Part shown: positions 32,901-44,081 of the stretch, in pieces | Position numbering within the stretch: position 1 is the stretch's first letter | Layout of the letters: each line of letters opens with the position of its first letter | Assembly: GCF_950295315.1 (NCBI RefSeq) | Contig: NC_080181.1 | Coordinates: forward strand, 38,965,375-39,029,374 | Direction of reading: 5' to 3' | DNA from: Erinaceus europaeus | Lineage: Eukaryota; Chordata; Mammalia; Eulipotyphla; Erinaceidae | Length of the DNA stretch: 64,000 bases | Notes under the pieces: generated by a model | Seen by the model: only the letters and a program-made list of their open reading frames with translations | Told to the model about the DNA's origin: nothing | Database searches by the model: none | Made by a program: the position numbers and the translations under genes

Positions 32901-33245
32901 ACTTCCTTGGAATCAGATTTTCTTCATTTTTTTTTCTTTCTTAAAAAGCAAAAAAACCTCTAAAGGCCTGTTTGTCCTTTGCATACATATTTCACAAAAC
33001 ACTTAGCAGACAAACTGAAGCACTGTTCTGAAATCAAGAAAGAAAAAAAAAAAATACTGACGTTTGGGCAAGTCACCAAAGTTAAGAGACGTGAGATAGA
33101 TGGGGATAAGGTCATAGGGCCCTATAAACTCTGTGTCTGTCTTTCTACCGATCATCTATTTCTATATCTCCATCTTCTCTTCCTCCTCTTCCACTCTATC
33201 TACCTCTTTATTTCCCCTATTATCTCTCACCCTCTTTCCCCTTCT
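32901..33245. other. no recognised feature
   Basis: AT-rich and then CT-rich sequence (33130-33240). The latter may be a remnant SINE pyrimidine body but has no head. Confidence 0.45.
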
Positions 33246-33496
33246 CCAGCACAAGGCTTATTTCTGGGGCTCAGTGCCTGCAGGAAGATTCCCCCACTCC
33301 CTGAAGACATTTTTTTTCTTTAATGATAAAGACAGAAATAGAGAAAGGGGGAGAGAGATAGAGAAAGAGAAACAACTGAAGTACTTCTCTACTTAAGAAG
33401 CTTCCTTACCTGAAGGTTGGGACTGGGGGCTTGAACTTAGACCCTTATTCTTGGTGATGTGTGTGTTCCACTGGCTGCACCACCACCTAGCCCCAA
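33246..33496 (-). mobile_element. tRNA-derived SINE family B, long form
   Basis: Reversed module (AGGCTTATTTCTGGGGCTCAG ... CTCCCTGAAGAC), purine body, AAGAAGCTTCCTTACCTG and a head ending GCACCACCACCTAGCCCC. Confidence 0.92.
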
Positions 33497-33660
33497 TTAT
33501 TTCTTTTATTTTTGAATCTGATATCAGCCTAACCACAACTATATTATTATGCTAAATGCATATTATGAAACATTTGGAATATTTCAGTATGAGAGTTAAA
33601 AAAAGATTTAGATATTTGAGAAAATGTTTAAAATGTAAAGAGGATTTTAAAAGTTCTTAG

Positions 33661-33832
33661 TTCTGGGTTCAAGATCTTGGAAGCTTCACTAGCAGTGAAA
33701 CAGTGGAGCAGGAAGCCCTCTTTTCCTTCAGCCTTCCTTCCCCTCTCCTTTTCTCTCCTCTTTTCCCCCTTTCTCTCGTAATTTCTGTCACTATCCAAAA
33801 TAAATAAATGTATTTAAAAAAAGAAAGAAAAG
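33661..33832 (+). mobile_element. tRNA-derived SINE family B, 5'-truncated
   Basis: Begins at the B-box region (TCTGGGTTCAAGATC), has GAAGCTTCACTAGCAGTG, a CT-rich body and a TATCCAAAATAAATAAATG tail. Confidence 0.8.
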
Positions 33833-33981
33833 TCCTTAGTTAATTCACACAGACACACATAACACTCGTGTAAATATAAAACAAAGATTTGAGGCCTGAA
33901 TATTTAAAACAAGATGTAGGATGTTTCCGTGTAGTAAAGGTCTTTTACTTTCTCAACTTCCCTTTACTAGTAAGATGAAAG

Positions 33982-34058
33982 CACACACACACACACAGAC
34001 ACACACACACACACACACACACATACATACATACACACACACACACATATATACACAA
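33982..34058. repeat. (CA)n microsatellite with CATA interruptions
   Basis: Compound CA/CATA tract of about 75 bp. Confidence 0.97.
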
Positions 34059-34734
34059 AGATGTTTTAACTTTTGGTCGATTCACTTATAATACTGTTTA
34101 AAAGCCACATTCACGATGCACTGGACCAAAACAATGACCGAGACTGTAGATGGTCTACTGCCTAATGCAAAGCACTCTACAGCCAGTTGCTAATGACAGG
34201 CTGTGCACCAGCATGATAGGCTCAGGTCTATAATTTGCAAAATTTATTTTTAGGACACTTCAATTTTTTTTTTCAGCACTAAGTCATTTAATGGCTTAAT
34301 ACCAGATGGGAAAAAGTAAATAGGAAGGACACAATAGAAGAGGACTCCATTTGTCAAACGGCAGCTATTTCAAAGTGAGCAAGAGTAATTATTTTGTTCA
34401 CTGTTAATGGGTGAAATGAGGCAGAGAAACCTATTCACCAACAAACAACAGCAAATAGCTTTAAAAAAAAAAAAAGCAAACTCTACCAATGTACACAAAT
34501 GATAAAAATCATAAGCTTTATTTTGTATATAAAACAGTTATCCCTAAGGGGAAAAATATATAATTTAAAAAGCAATAGTGACAGCTGATAATTTCCTCCT
34601 CTCTTTCCCTATTAATCTCTCTCTCCCTCTTTCCTGGTGTCTCCTCCCCCCCCCCGTGTGTTGCTGTTGTTATTGTCATCAGGGCACCACTGCTCTAAGC
34701 CAGCTTTTTTTCCCCAGACATATATAAAAAAGAG
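34059..34734. other. mostly repeat-free stretch
   Basis: 34060-34600 has no recognisable repeat. Features such as GCTATTTCAAAGTGAGC and AATTATTTTGTTCACTG make it another weak conserved-element candidate. 34610-34730 is CT-rich and may contain SINE remnants. Confidence 0.4.
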
Positions 34735-34990
34735 ACAGAATATGGAAAGAAAGAAACAGGCCGGGATTATGGACCAACCTGCCAACATCCATGATCAGCA
34801 GAGAAGTAATTACAGAAGCCAAACCTTCTACCTTCTGCACCCCATAAATAATTTTGGTCCATATTCCCAGAGGGATAAAGAATAAGGAAGCTTCCAATGG
34901 AGGGACACAGAACTCTGGTGGTGGGAATTATGTGGAACTATACCCCTATTAATTTAAAATCTTGTTAGTCATTATTAAATCACAGTGAAG
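34735..34990 (+). mobile_element. L1 3' UTR fragment
   Basis: GGAAAGAAAGAAACAGGCCGGG, CCAACATCCATGATCAGCAG, GGTGGTGGGAATTATGTGG and AGTCATTATTAAATCAC match the lineage-type L1 3' end. Confidence 0.9.
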
Positions 34991-35870
34991 AAAATCTTAA
35001 AAGAATATAAAATAATAAAGACTCAGGGTGGTTTCTTTCCACCAGATACAACAAACAACTTACAGGTAAAAACAACATCCCCTAAAAAAGACCAGAAGAC
35101 TAGAGAATCCACATATCAGACAGAATAGGGAAAGTGGTAATGTGAATTTATCTAAAACATGTGGATCATAACACTGTGGTCCCAAAGACAGAGGATAGGC
35201 CATATTACTTTGAGATTTTCTTGGTGACTGTGAAGGTTCAAGTCCCTGGGAACTGTATTATAAAAGGGCTTGCATACCATCAGGTATGGAAAATATAGGG
35301 GTATGATGCTGTTCTCTGGAGAACTATAGGACTTTAAGAAGCAGAGATCCCCAGTCAAACATTGGAGGAGCAAACAGATAAAAACAATGGCCAAAGATCT
35401 GGATGAAACAACCTAAGGTAGCCTAAAACCATCCAAGAGACTATGTGAATACTGACCCAGAGCTCGTTCAAGGCAGTGACTGACAGCTAGAATCTATAAT
35501 TGCTGGAATAGGCAGCTAGAGTTGAAGCCTTTGTGGGAAGGTCCTGTAGTGGAATATACCCAGAGAGCAAAGTGAAGACCATGTGTGGTCTCCTTGCAAG
35601 AGATTATCCTCTCAATAATTGGCTTTTGCACCAAACACCTCACTACTGCTTACAGTCACTGTTGGAAAAAGCATGAGCCCGTTTTGTTCTTTGTCCCTTG
35701 TATAAAGGCTCTCTTTCCTGTCAGCAGGAACTTCCACTGCCAAGAAGAAAACTAGAAGTTGCTGAGAACAGATCCTGGTAGTTATTCCTTCCCAGACAAT
35801 CATAGCACACTCTCAGGACTACATGTGTGAGAGATTATTATAAGATCCACGAATAATGCTTACAAGCTCA
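34991..35870. other. 880-bp stretch of unknown nature
   Basis: No repeat or gene recognised. Moderate GC and free of SINEs. It could be the body of an unrecognised lineage-specific element. The short minus-strand frames (35152-35394, 35612-35803) have no recognisable similarity. Confidence 0.45.
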
Positions 35871-36015
35871 TGGTCCAGGAGGTGGCACAGTGGCTAAGGC
35901 ACTAGACTCTCAAGCATGAGGTCCTGAGTTCAATCCCTGGCAACATGTACCAGAGTGATGTCTGGTTCTCTCTCTCTCTCTCTCATCTTTATCATTAATA
36001 AATAAGTAAAATCTT
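35871..36015 (+). mobile_element. family C tRNA-derived SINE
   Basis: Head GGTCCAGGAGGTGGCACAGTG, anticodon-arm-like GACTCTCAAGCATGAGGTC, and B box GAGTTCAATCCC. A (CT)n body is followed by TTAATAAATAAGTAAAATC. Reference copy for the tailless fragment at 8636-8681. Confidence 0.92.
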
Positions 36016-36755
36016 TAAAATATATATTTAAAAAAATACAAGCTCAAAGGAACACCCAACTCCATACACCTATGCAGCCAGTCCAGCCTGAACCTGAAGC
36101 TTCCAGATAGCTCCATTTCTATCCATGCCTGGGAGGTGGGAGTGAAATTGGGCTGTAGAACATTCTAGGCCAAAGCTGGACTTCAGCTGAAAAGTCAGTG
36201 TTAGCCTGAGGCTTCTAAGCAAGCTATGACTGAAGAACTGATCTAGAGGGCATTCACAAAGAATCCTGAACCACATCTGAGCCACACTGCTCTCTAACTG
36301 AGTGTCAAAATAATGAGTTCCACCTCTTGCCAAGAGCATCCTGATTTCTCTGCCATCGCGGCCAAGTTCATCAGGGGTACCAAAGTTCAAGTCATTTCTC
36401 TTATGGGGTGCTTGACTCATTCACCCAGACCCCACAGTCCCAGGGCCTTACTCTCTGAAGCCCTAATAAGGGTCTTGCAATTGACCTCCATGTGTTGGCA
36501 TGCCCTATCCTCTTTCCTCATACTCTGTCCCCACTCTCCTGTCAATTCAGGTCCTACTATATCACTTTGCCCATCTGATCAGATTGTCCTGTCGTCATGT
36601 CCATCAGCTTATGCATCCACAGTGTCTTAACTAGACCCTTACCTGCCAGCCATTCACTTGAAGAGAAAAGAAACTCACAGAAATGGTTTTCAAGAAAAAG
36701 AGAGGAAGAAAGAGAAAAAAGTAACTAGATGAGAACTTCAACCAACTAAACTACA
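36016..36755. other. no recognised feature
   Basis: About 740 bp with moderate GC. Overlapping frames on both strands (36070-36420 minus, 36313-36630 plus) show no family resemblance. The purine-rich end at 36690-36720 is low complexity. Confidence 0.5.
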
Positions 36756-36940
36756 ACACACACACACACACACAGGACCACACCTGAGGAACCAGGTTCA
36801 AGCCCCAGTCACTACCTCCAGGAGAGAAGCTTCACGAGTGGTAGAACAGTGCTATAGGTATGGTACAAAAAGTGTGTGTGTGTGGGGGGGGAACCAGGAA
36901 CACTGACTGGTATAGGCACTAAGCCCTGACAGAAAAAAAA
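36756..36940 (+). mobile_element. SINE family B, long form, 5'-truncated, next to a (CA)n run
   Basis: (CA)n at 36756-36774, then GGTTCAAGCCCCAGTCACTACC, GAAGCTTCACGAGTGGTAG, a decayed body with a short GT run, and a module remnant ending AGCCCTGACAG with an A15 tail. Confidence 0.8.
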
Positions 36941-36961
36941 AAAAAAAGCAAAACAAAAATA

Positions 36962-37205
36962 GAGGGGCAGGATAGTGACTGTCTTGATAGAACACACATT
37001 ACATCTCCAAAGACTATGGTTAGGACAGGGTAGTGATACACCTTGCTAAGCATACATGTTACAATGTGCCAGGACCCAGGTGCGAGCTCTCAACCCCCAC
37101 GTGGGGGAAAAGCTCTGCGAGTAATGAAGCAGACTACAGATGTCTCTATCAGATTCCTGGCTGTCTCTACCCAATAAATAAATAAAAATAATAAAAAAAT
37201 AAAGA
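36962..37205 (+). mobile_element. SINE family B with a duplicated head
   Basis: GGGGCAGGATAGTGACTGTC (36964) and AGGACAGGGTAGTGATACACC (37022) are two successive SINE heads. The second continues through GTGCGAGCTCTCAACCCCC to an ACCCAATAAATAAATAAAA tail. The first head stops after about 55 bp. Confidence 0.85.
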
Positions 37206-37224
37206 TCAAATAAAGACCAGAGTT

Positions 37225-37405
37225 AAAGTTCATGGTCACCACCTACAGGGGGGATGCTTCACAAGAGGTCGGGCTGCATGTCTCTTCTTTCTCTTTCTTA
37301 CTCTCTCATAAAGAAGACAGAGGGAGAGATTAACTACCAGAAGTGGCAGAGCCCTACTGGTATCTGATACCAGGCATTATCCTAACAATAAAAATAAATA
37401 AACAA
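37225..37405 (+). mobile_element. SINE family B, long form, 5'-truncated
   Basis: Begins at CATGGTCACCACCTACAGGG, short body, module remnant (CTACCAGAAGTGGCAGAGCC ... GGCATTATCCTAAC) and an AAAATAAATAAAC tail. Confidence 0.8.
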
Positions 37406-37445
37406 ACATTTTTAAATGATAAATTATTTTTTCTGAGAGAGCTAG

Positions 37446-37610
37446 AGATGGGGTTCAGGTGGTAGCACACCTGGTTGAATGCACATGTTACAATGTGCAA
37501 GGACCCGAGTTCAGAAGTCTGGCAATGGGAGCAGTATGGAATTATTCCCCTGTTGACATATAATCTTGCAAATCAGTATTAAATCACTAATAAAATTTTA
37601 AAAAATAATA
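37446..37610 (+). mobile_element. SINE-head / L1-3'-end composite
   Basis: 37446-37515 is a family B head (GATGGGGTTCAGGTGGTAGC, AATGCACATGTTACAATGTG, CAAGGACCCGAGTTCAG) that stops inside the B box. From 37516 the sequence is the last 90 or so bases of the lineage-type L1 3' UTR (GTCTGGCAATGGGAGCAG, CCCCTGTTGACATATAATC, CAGTATTAAATCACTAATAA) with an A-rich tail. I could not find a flanking duplication. Confidence 0.75.
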
Positions 37611-38711
37611 AAGTAGACCTTAAATTGTCTCACCATAAAAAGGAAAAGACAACCAAGATAAAATGCAGGTATTAGTTAATGTTATTGTGGCAATCATTTT
37701 GCCACATACAGGCCTATCAAATGAACATAGTGCTCATTTTAAAATTACAATATACTATGACAATTACATTGCATGCTGGAAAACAAAACAAAACAAAAAA
37801 AAGAATACAATCTCACTATAATTAACGTTTGCTGACTTAGAATCATTTTTTCAGATATACTTTCTCAGGGCAGGGTAGGGTTGGGTGCTATGATGACAAT
37901 GGCTGACTTCTAGTCCATTTGCATTCAGGTGAGGAAACTGAGGCACAAAGGGGCTTCAATATGAGAAATCCATTGCTGCTACTGAGGGTCAGAGAAAGGT
38001 CAGGTCCAGGTGAGTAGCCCCCTCATGAGGACTATTTGGGACAGTTGAAATTAGAAATAATATGATTCCCTAAGAACCATTCCCTATGTCTTTGTGGAGA
38101 TTGGACAGCACAGCTCAATATTTCAAGGTTCCTAAGAAAAATGATACTACACTTGGAGAAATTAGAATACAGCTTTGAATTGTTCTGTGCCCTATGTTTT
38201 AAGGTGCAGCCAAGCACAAGCACCTGTAGGAAGATGCAAATAGGGAAACCATGGAGCCCATTCCTTCAGGGAGATGAATGCTACCAGTTAACCTTGGGGG
38301 TGAGAACAACAACGTGAGGGTAGTGGGGTATGTGATCCGTCCTCTGAGTTCAGACTCTCCATGAACCTGTCTCTATCCTTGGCAACAGTTCCTGTACAGT
38401 CATACAATAAGAGAAGGCAGATTTAAAGTTTTACAGAAATATCCCATGTCAAACTTAATAAGATTTCAGGGTTTCATCCTATGGAAACAGTTCTATGTAT
38501 TGTAAATGGAGATGTTCTGTGATTTGAAAGGACAGAACTAACGAGGAAATAATCCAAGTGGGTTTAGGAGCTTCCACTTACAGAATTTGATGATCTCACA
38601 GGGCAAACCTGCCCTTTGACATTATCCCTACATCAACCCAGGCATCGACCTACCTACCTACTCAACTGTCTAAAAAATATGCTCTAGCTTCTTTGCATAA
38701 GAATGCCTCTA
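37611..38711. other. 1.1-kb repeat-poor stretch
   Basis: No repeat or gene recognised. GC is moderate in 37870-38640. The short frame at 38032-38223 (minus) has no family resemblance. Confidence 0.5.
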
Positions 38712-39163
38712 GTTTTTTTTTTTTGCTCAATTCCTATCTTTGAGTTCCTGTTTATTTAACAATTTGCTTTATATATTGCCTTTCAGCTACCAACTTGCAG
38801 ACACTACCATGATGCCATCCAGACCTCTCCTGGCAGACACCCTCACCAATGTTTTCCAGAACCTCACCTCTCCAGGACTCTACCTAATATGGAAAGATGG
38901 AGACAGGCTGGAGATATGGATCGAGCTGCCAACATCCATGTCCAGTGGAGAAGCAGTTACAGAAGCTAGATATTCCACCTTCTGCACCCCCATAAAGATC
39001 TTTGGTCCATACTCCCAAAGAGGGATAAAGAATAGGGAAGCTTCCAATGGAGGGGATGGGACACAAAACTCTGGTGGTGGGAACTGTGAGGGATTATATT
39101 TCTGTTATCTTACAACTAGTTAATCATTATTTAGTCACTAATAAAAATTTAATTAAAAAAACC
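38712..39163 (+). mobile_element. L1 3' UTR fragment
   Basis: TTATTTAACAATTTGCTTTA, CAGACACTACCATGATGCC, CCAACATCCATGTCCAGTGG, AAAACTCTGGTGGTGGGAAC and TCACTAATAAAAATTTAATT match the lineage-type L1 3' end. The 127-codon frame here is a shadow of this UTR. Confidence 0.93.
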
Positions 39164-39485
39164 TATACCCAAATGCCCAAAGTTGCTGAATTAGGACTAT
39201 AGGATTGTAACACATTTAGCAACATTATTCTTTAGCAACATTATTTTTCCTATTCTAATGTTTCAAAAAACATTTCATTTTCACTATAACAAATATTTAA
39301 TTTAATTACAAACTTTTCTCAAACTTTTGCACAATGAAAGAATTTGCAAACAAGTCGTAGATAATGAGATATTTGTCAGGCCACTGTCCACATCAATATT
39401 GGATTAAAATGAAACTCTGTAACAGATAACAAATTCATGCTAACATCTTTAAATTTTTCACAGCTCCATTTCTTGTGCTTTTTTA
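39164..39485. other. AT-rich sequence, nothing recognised
   Basis: No gene or repeat recognised. Includes an ACATTATTCTTTAGCA / ACATTATTTTTCC near-tandem. Confidence 0.5.
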
Positions 39486-39598
39486 AGAAAAAGGAGTAGG
39501 AGGAGGGGAAGCAGAAGGAGAAGGAGGAGAAGGAGAGGAAGGAGGAGAAAAAGAAGATGAATGAATGAATGAATGAATGAATGAATGAATGAATGAAT
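39486..39598. repeat. GGA-rich tract and (ATGA)n microsatellite
   Basis: Purine tract followed by ten ATGA units at 39556-39598. Confidence 0.96.
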
Positions 39599-40216
39599 CC
39601 CAGATTTCAATTACTTCAAATCTCCCTCAAGAAAGTAAATATGAGTCAACCAAAAGAGGCAAACAAATGAAGAAAAGTAGGGCAATCTCTTAAGCTTGGC
39701 AGCGGGTTGTTTTTAATTTTGCTCTAGGCTGGAGGTTCCCAAGTGTGACGAAGAATTTAAAGGAAGACTGGAGAATTAACTTGAGGGATTGTGTGTGCTC
39801 TAGGGCTGGAACTATTCCAGGGAGAGCAGAACCACTGCCAAGGATCTGACTCCAGCCCTGGAAGCATATCAGTGGTCATGCTGGAGTTTCTCATTTGTAA
39901 GAGCATAAAGGTTATCTAATTGAATTTGAAAGATCTCTCCAGATGCCTCTCCAGGGCCTAAAGAACTTGAACATATTCAGAGTCGAGGACCTCCTGTCTT
40001 TTGGAAAGTATATTCTGTTAGTTGTTTCTAATTCTTAGATCAAAGTTCACACTAAGAAATAATATTCCTGCAGCACACATTTATTGTCCTTATTACATGG
40101 AAGTATGTGCAAGTATGTCCACAGTCCATGTGCCAATTCATCTTAAAATATTAGAACTCCCACTGGGGCTGTTTTCTTTTACCCCTACAACCTCTCCAAT
40201 TTGTTGTTACTGTCCT
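39599..40216. other. no recognised feature
   Basis: About 620 bp of non-repeat sequence. No coding signal. Confidence 0.5.
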
Positions 40217-40254
40217 TTCTGATGGTCCAACCCCTGTGAAGAACAGTCTGGAGA

Positions 40255-40256
<2 letters not shown>

Positions 40257-40288
<32 letters not shown>

Positions 40289-40475
40289 ACTATTGGATAG
40301 AGACAAAAAATTGCGAGGGAAGGGGGAAGTAGGTGGAGAGACAGAGACACCTGCAGCCCTGCTTCATCAATCTTGAAGCTTTTCCCCTGCAGATCAGGAT
40401 CAGGGGCTTGAACCTGTATCCTTGTGCACTGTACTGTGAGTGCTTAACAAGGTGCACCACCACCTGGCTCCCTGG
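40257..40475 (-). mobile_element. SINE family B nested in L1, with (CA)n at its tail
   Basis: (AC)n at 40257-40286, then GAACTATTGGATAGAGAC, CTGCAGCCCTGCTTCATC and a head ending GTGCACCACCACCTGGCTCCC. The microsatellite occupies the position of the SINE tail. Confidence 0.92.
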
Positions 40476-40700
40476 ATAACTCTCAGAATGCTAGAAATAG
40501 AGCTACCTTATATAGGGATATATCCTAAGGAAACAAACACACCCATCCAAAAAAATTTGTGTACATGGTTGTTCACAGCAGCACAATTTTTAATAGCCCA
40601 AACTTGGAAGCAAGTTAGGTGTCCAAAGACAGATAAGAAGCTAGGAAAGTTGTGGTGTATATATAAAGTGAAATAGTACTCAGCTATAAAGAATGATGAA

Positions 40701-40996
40701 GGGAGTCGGGCTGTAGCGCAGCGGGTTAAGCGCAGGTGGCGCTAAGCACAAGGACCGGCATAAGGATCCCAGTTCGAACCCGGCTCCCCACCTGCAGGGG
40801 GTCACTTCACAGGCGGTGAAGCAGGTGTGCAGGTGTCTCTCTTTCTCTCCTCCTCTCTGTCTTCCCCTCCTCTCTCCATTTCTCTCTGTCCTATCCAACA
40901 ACGACGACAACAACAACAATAACTACAACAATAAAACAACAAGGGCAACAAAAGGGAATAAATAAATAAAATAAAATATTAAAAAAAAAAAAAAAA
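40701..40996 (+). mobile_element. SINE family A nested in L1, near consensus, target-site duplication
   Basis: Head GGGAGTCGGGCTGTAGCGCA, with CpGs kept through GCGGGTTAAGCGCAGGTGGCGC. It has AACGACGACAACAACAACAA, GGGCAACAAAAGGG and a long A tail. The L1 word GAATGATGAA is duplicated on both sides (40691-40700 and 40997-41006, with adjacent A). One of the youngest-looking SINE copies here. Confidence 0.96.
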
Positions 40997-41345
40997 GAAT
41001 GATGAAGTCATTCTTCTTTGCCTCCTCTTGGGCAGAGCTTGAAGGTATCATGTTAAATGAGATAAGCCAAAAAGAGGATGAATATGGGATGATTTCACTC
41101 ATAGGCAGAATTTAAGAAATAAGAACATAAAGCAAAACTTGAAGTGAATTTGGTGGATTACACCAAATCACATGACTCTGGTAAAGGAGACAAGGAGGGG
41201 GATGTGGGCAAGGAAGGGTGACTTGGGGTCCTGGTCAGTGACGCTGAGAGGTTATCTATCATGGTGAGATGATAATTTTTACCGATGTAGTAATAGCTGT
41301 ATTGTAAACCATTAACCTCCAAATAAAACAGGGGGTGGGTAGAAT

Positions 41346-41689
41346 TCTGTTCTTAAGGTCTTTTGTGGGAATTTCCAGAATGAAATCTAAGGGAAAATGT
41401 AGAATAGATAGCAATCATATCACTAAAAACCATGGCTAACAATTACTTAATGTAATTTCTCTCCCAAGTTCTGTCTAAGCACTTAGAATGCAGCTATTTC
41501 ATCATCTCCATTTTACATGTGGGACACTTTGCCTGGGACAGCATCACCAGCAAATAATTAAATTGGAACCTAGCCTATGCACAAAGTTCACACCTACAAA
41601 TATTCAGGACTGAAGGGGGAGGGACCGAAAAGAAATTTGGGGGCCTGGGAGATGATATAGTGTTTCAGCAAAAGATTTTCATCTGTCTG
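41346..41689. other. no recognised feature
   Basis: Non-repeat sequence between two L1 copies. No coding signal. Confidence 0.5.
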
Positions 41690-42290
41690 TATTCTTATTC
41701 TCATTCTGACACCATCTTCCCAGACAATACTTTTTAGCCCACCTTCATGTTAGTTATTGGGCTCAGGCAAAAATTACTAAAGTCATGGGTCTCTTGGAAT
41801 ATACCTAAAACAGATTTCCTAGCTTCTTCCCATACCAAGACCTTTATTTCCATCTGTGCTAGTCTTACCTTAGAGTCCCTGATTATTAAATAATTAGTTC
41901 TGCTTTATATCTTACTGCTTTTCAGCCACCAAGTTGCAGATGCTACCATGACACCATCTTGACCTCACTGGGCAGACAACCTCACCAGTGTCCTGGAACC
42001 CCACCTCCCCAGAGCCCTATCCCACTAGGGAAAAATAGAAACAGGCTGGGGATATGGATTGACCTACCAATATCCATATCCAGTGGAGAAGCAATTACAG
42101 AAGCCAGAACTCCCACTTTCTGCACTCCATAAAGACTTTTGGTCCATATTCCCTGAGGGATAAAGAATAGGGAAACTTCCAATGGAGAAAATGGGATACA
42201 GAACTCTGGTGGTGGGAATTGTGTGGAATTGTACCCCCTCTTATGAAACAATCTTGTTAATCGTTATTAAATCAATAATAATAATAATAA
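41690..42290 (+). mobile_element. L1 3' UTR fragment
   Basis: CCAGACAATACTTTTTAGCCC, CTTGGAATATACCTAAAACAG, GCAGATGCTACCATGACACC, GGTGGTGGGAATTGTGTGGA and an (AATA)n-type tail match the lineage-type L1 3' end. Confidence 0.93.
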
Positions 42291-42362
42291 ATTTTTCATT
42301 TCTGAGTCTATGAGACACCAGGTTCAATAACTGGCACCAAGCTGGAGTTTCAAAGTGCTCTT

Positions 42363-42540
42363 GGAGAAAGAGAGAGAGAATGAGAGAAAGAAAGAAGAGA
42401 GAGACAGAGAGAGAGAGAGAAGAAGAAGAAGAAGAATGGAAGAAGGGAGAAAGAGAAAGGGAGAAAGGAAAGAGGTAAGGTAGGTGGGAGGGAGGGAAGG
42501 CAGAGACAGAGAGATTGAGGAAGGAGACAGAAAAAGAAAA
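42363..42540. repeat. (GA)n/(GAA)n purine tract
   Basis: About 180 bp of nearly pure purine on the plus strand. The 42300-42362 flank may be the remnant of a tRNA-SINE body. Confidence 0.95.
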
Positions 42541-42544
42541 TAAA

Positions 42545-42690
42545 CCATGGCCTATAAAACAGCTCAGATGGCTAGGGCACCCACTTGTGCCCTACAAGTT
42601 TGAACTGGACACCCAAAGCATTGAAGAAATCTTGCATGTCCTGGTATCTTCCTCACTCTTCCTCCCTTTCTATCTGAAAAATTCAGCCCC
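42545..42690 (+). mobile_element. tRNA-derived SINE, other family
   Basis: GCCTATAAAACAGCTCAGATGG head, GTTTGAACTGGACACCC B-box remnant, CTTCCTCACTCTTCCTCCC body. No box of families A and B. Confidence 0.6.
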
Positions 42691-42840
42691 TGTAGTGTGG
42701 CAGGTGGTGCATTAGCTAAAGCATCGGATTTTCAAACTTCATGAGGTTACAAGATCATTCCTACATCTTGGGCATCTCAGATGATAGTGTAGTGTTCTGG
42801 TTCTCTCTTCCTCTCTTTGATTAATAAATAACTAATTCTT
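42690..42840 (+). mobile_element. family C tRNA-derived SINE, diverged
   Basis: GTAGTGTGGCAGGTGGTGC, TCAAACTTCATGAGGTTAC, GGTTCTCTCTTCCTCTC and TTAATAAATAACTAATTC follow the family C layout (compare 35871-36015). Confidence 0.75.
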
Positions 42841-44081
42841 TATTATTTTAAGACAGCCGAGAGCACTGAAGTCCCAGTGGAAAAGCAAAGATAAGAAATT
42901 CTATATAAAAAATACCATGTAGGTGATCTGATTCCATGGCTTGGATGGAAGAGGATTCACAAAATGAAGTGCAAATTGGGGGGGGGTCTTAGGATTAGCC
43001 AAGGCTCCCCAGAAATGAATTGAAAGGCAAAAGAGATACTATCTGAGGTCAGAACTGTAGGTAAATCTGCATTTGAATGGCAGAAATAATGTATTTTAAA
43101 GGATTTTTCAAAAAAAATATTAAACCCACTCGGGAAACCAAAAGCAACTGCTATCCTAAAACTAAATAGATTCAATCATGCAACCCATTTGGGGGCAATC
43201 ACAAAAACGCCTAGTTCATGGCATGACTCAAAGCAGAAGATATAAAATAGCATCTTCATCAACTTTATTTGCCATCTGGACAGGCAGGGTCAGTTTGCTA
43301 ACCTCAAACTCTCAGTAGCTGAGAACCAGAGAAAAGCAGGCTACATTTATCAAAAGAGAAAAAAAGTAGTAGGGACTATTTCAGCATTCTAGAAAACAGT
43401 TTACTTGAATGTAGTCAGTGAGCGAGACATAACAGAAACATCTGGAAATGCAATTCCCGTCGAAGGTGTGACAGATGAGCCCATGGCAGTCCCTATCCCT
43501 GTGTATAAATGGAGGGACTTGATCCTCAGGGTCCTCTGAGAAGCCACCTGAAAAATGACATCGCTCACAAAAAGATTCCTCTTGTGTGTATTTTAAAACC
43601 CCAAATCTGCATTCCACTGAGTTATCATGCTCTAATCTTGTTTTCCATTGCTTCCTGTCGGATCATTTTTATTTTATAACTTCCTCAGCTTCATTTGCAA
43701 ACCACATGGTCTTTGACTCTATGATTCCAAAAATACGTGTAGTAACATAAACTAACATGGTGCTTGACAGTGACTGGTCTCCAGGTTCTTCTCTGAGCCC
43801 ATGGAAGAGGACAGGATTTATAGTGACACAACAGCTGTCTGAAATAAAGGTCACTGGAGGCAGGAGAAGAATCACATTCCTATATCTCTCAGTAGTCAAA
43901 ACTCCCTCAAATATCTTATGACTTTATAGCTGAATTTAAATTATACTTAATAAAATAAAAGGTTTCATTGATAACTGTGTTCTGATTCTCCTTAACAAAT
44001 CCTGTGATGTTGGGCAATTTTCTTTTGAGGAAGTACTCAATAAATGCACCCTCAATATCTGTAGAGTGAAAGATGGGGCAA
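42841..44081. other. 1.2-kb repeat-poor stretch with a Cys-rich minus-strand ORF
   Basis: No interspersed repeat recognised. Three consecutive minus-strand frames without recognisable families lie at 43381-43617, 43669-43899 and 43916-44116. Only the first is compositionally unusual and is listed separately. Confidence 0.45.
43381..43617 (-). other. uncharacterised Cys-rich ORF, possible exon relic
   Basis: 78-codon stop-free frame on the minus strand. It has 10 cysteines, an even number, in pairs such as CERC, and a cluster CISRCFC followed by a terminal CFLEC and stop. That density is typical of small secreted disulfide-rich proteins and receptor ectodomains, but I recognise no family. The listed start is not an ATG; the frame continues a few tens of codons upstream. 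I see no splice-bounded gene, signal peptide or promoter. Chance is a real possibility in 64 kb. Confidence 0.15.

Larger units (their letters stand above)
40217..41345 (+). mobile_element. L1 LINE 3' part, interrupted by two SINEs
   Basis: L1 pieces 40217-40256, 40476-40688 and 41007-41345 join logically. They run GGTCCAACCCCTGTGAAGAAC, ATATATCCTAAGGAAACAAAC, CAGCAGCACAATTTTTAATAGCC, GAGATAAGCCAAAAAGAGGATG, TGTATTGTAAACCATTAACC. The 3' end is the second type, with AATAAAACAGGG. Two SINEs (40257-40475 minus, 40701-40996 plus) inserted into it. Confidence 0.92.

Noticed and set aside
40701..40996. CRISPR-like array from the many near-identical repeats in the window
   Set aside because: Repeats are dispersed SINEs of 200-350 bp in both orientations with A tails and duplications; no regular spacers.
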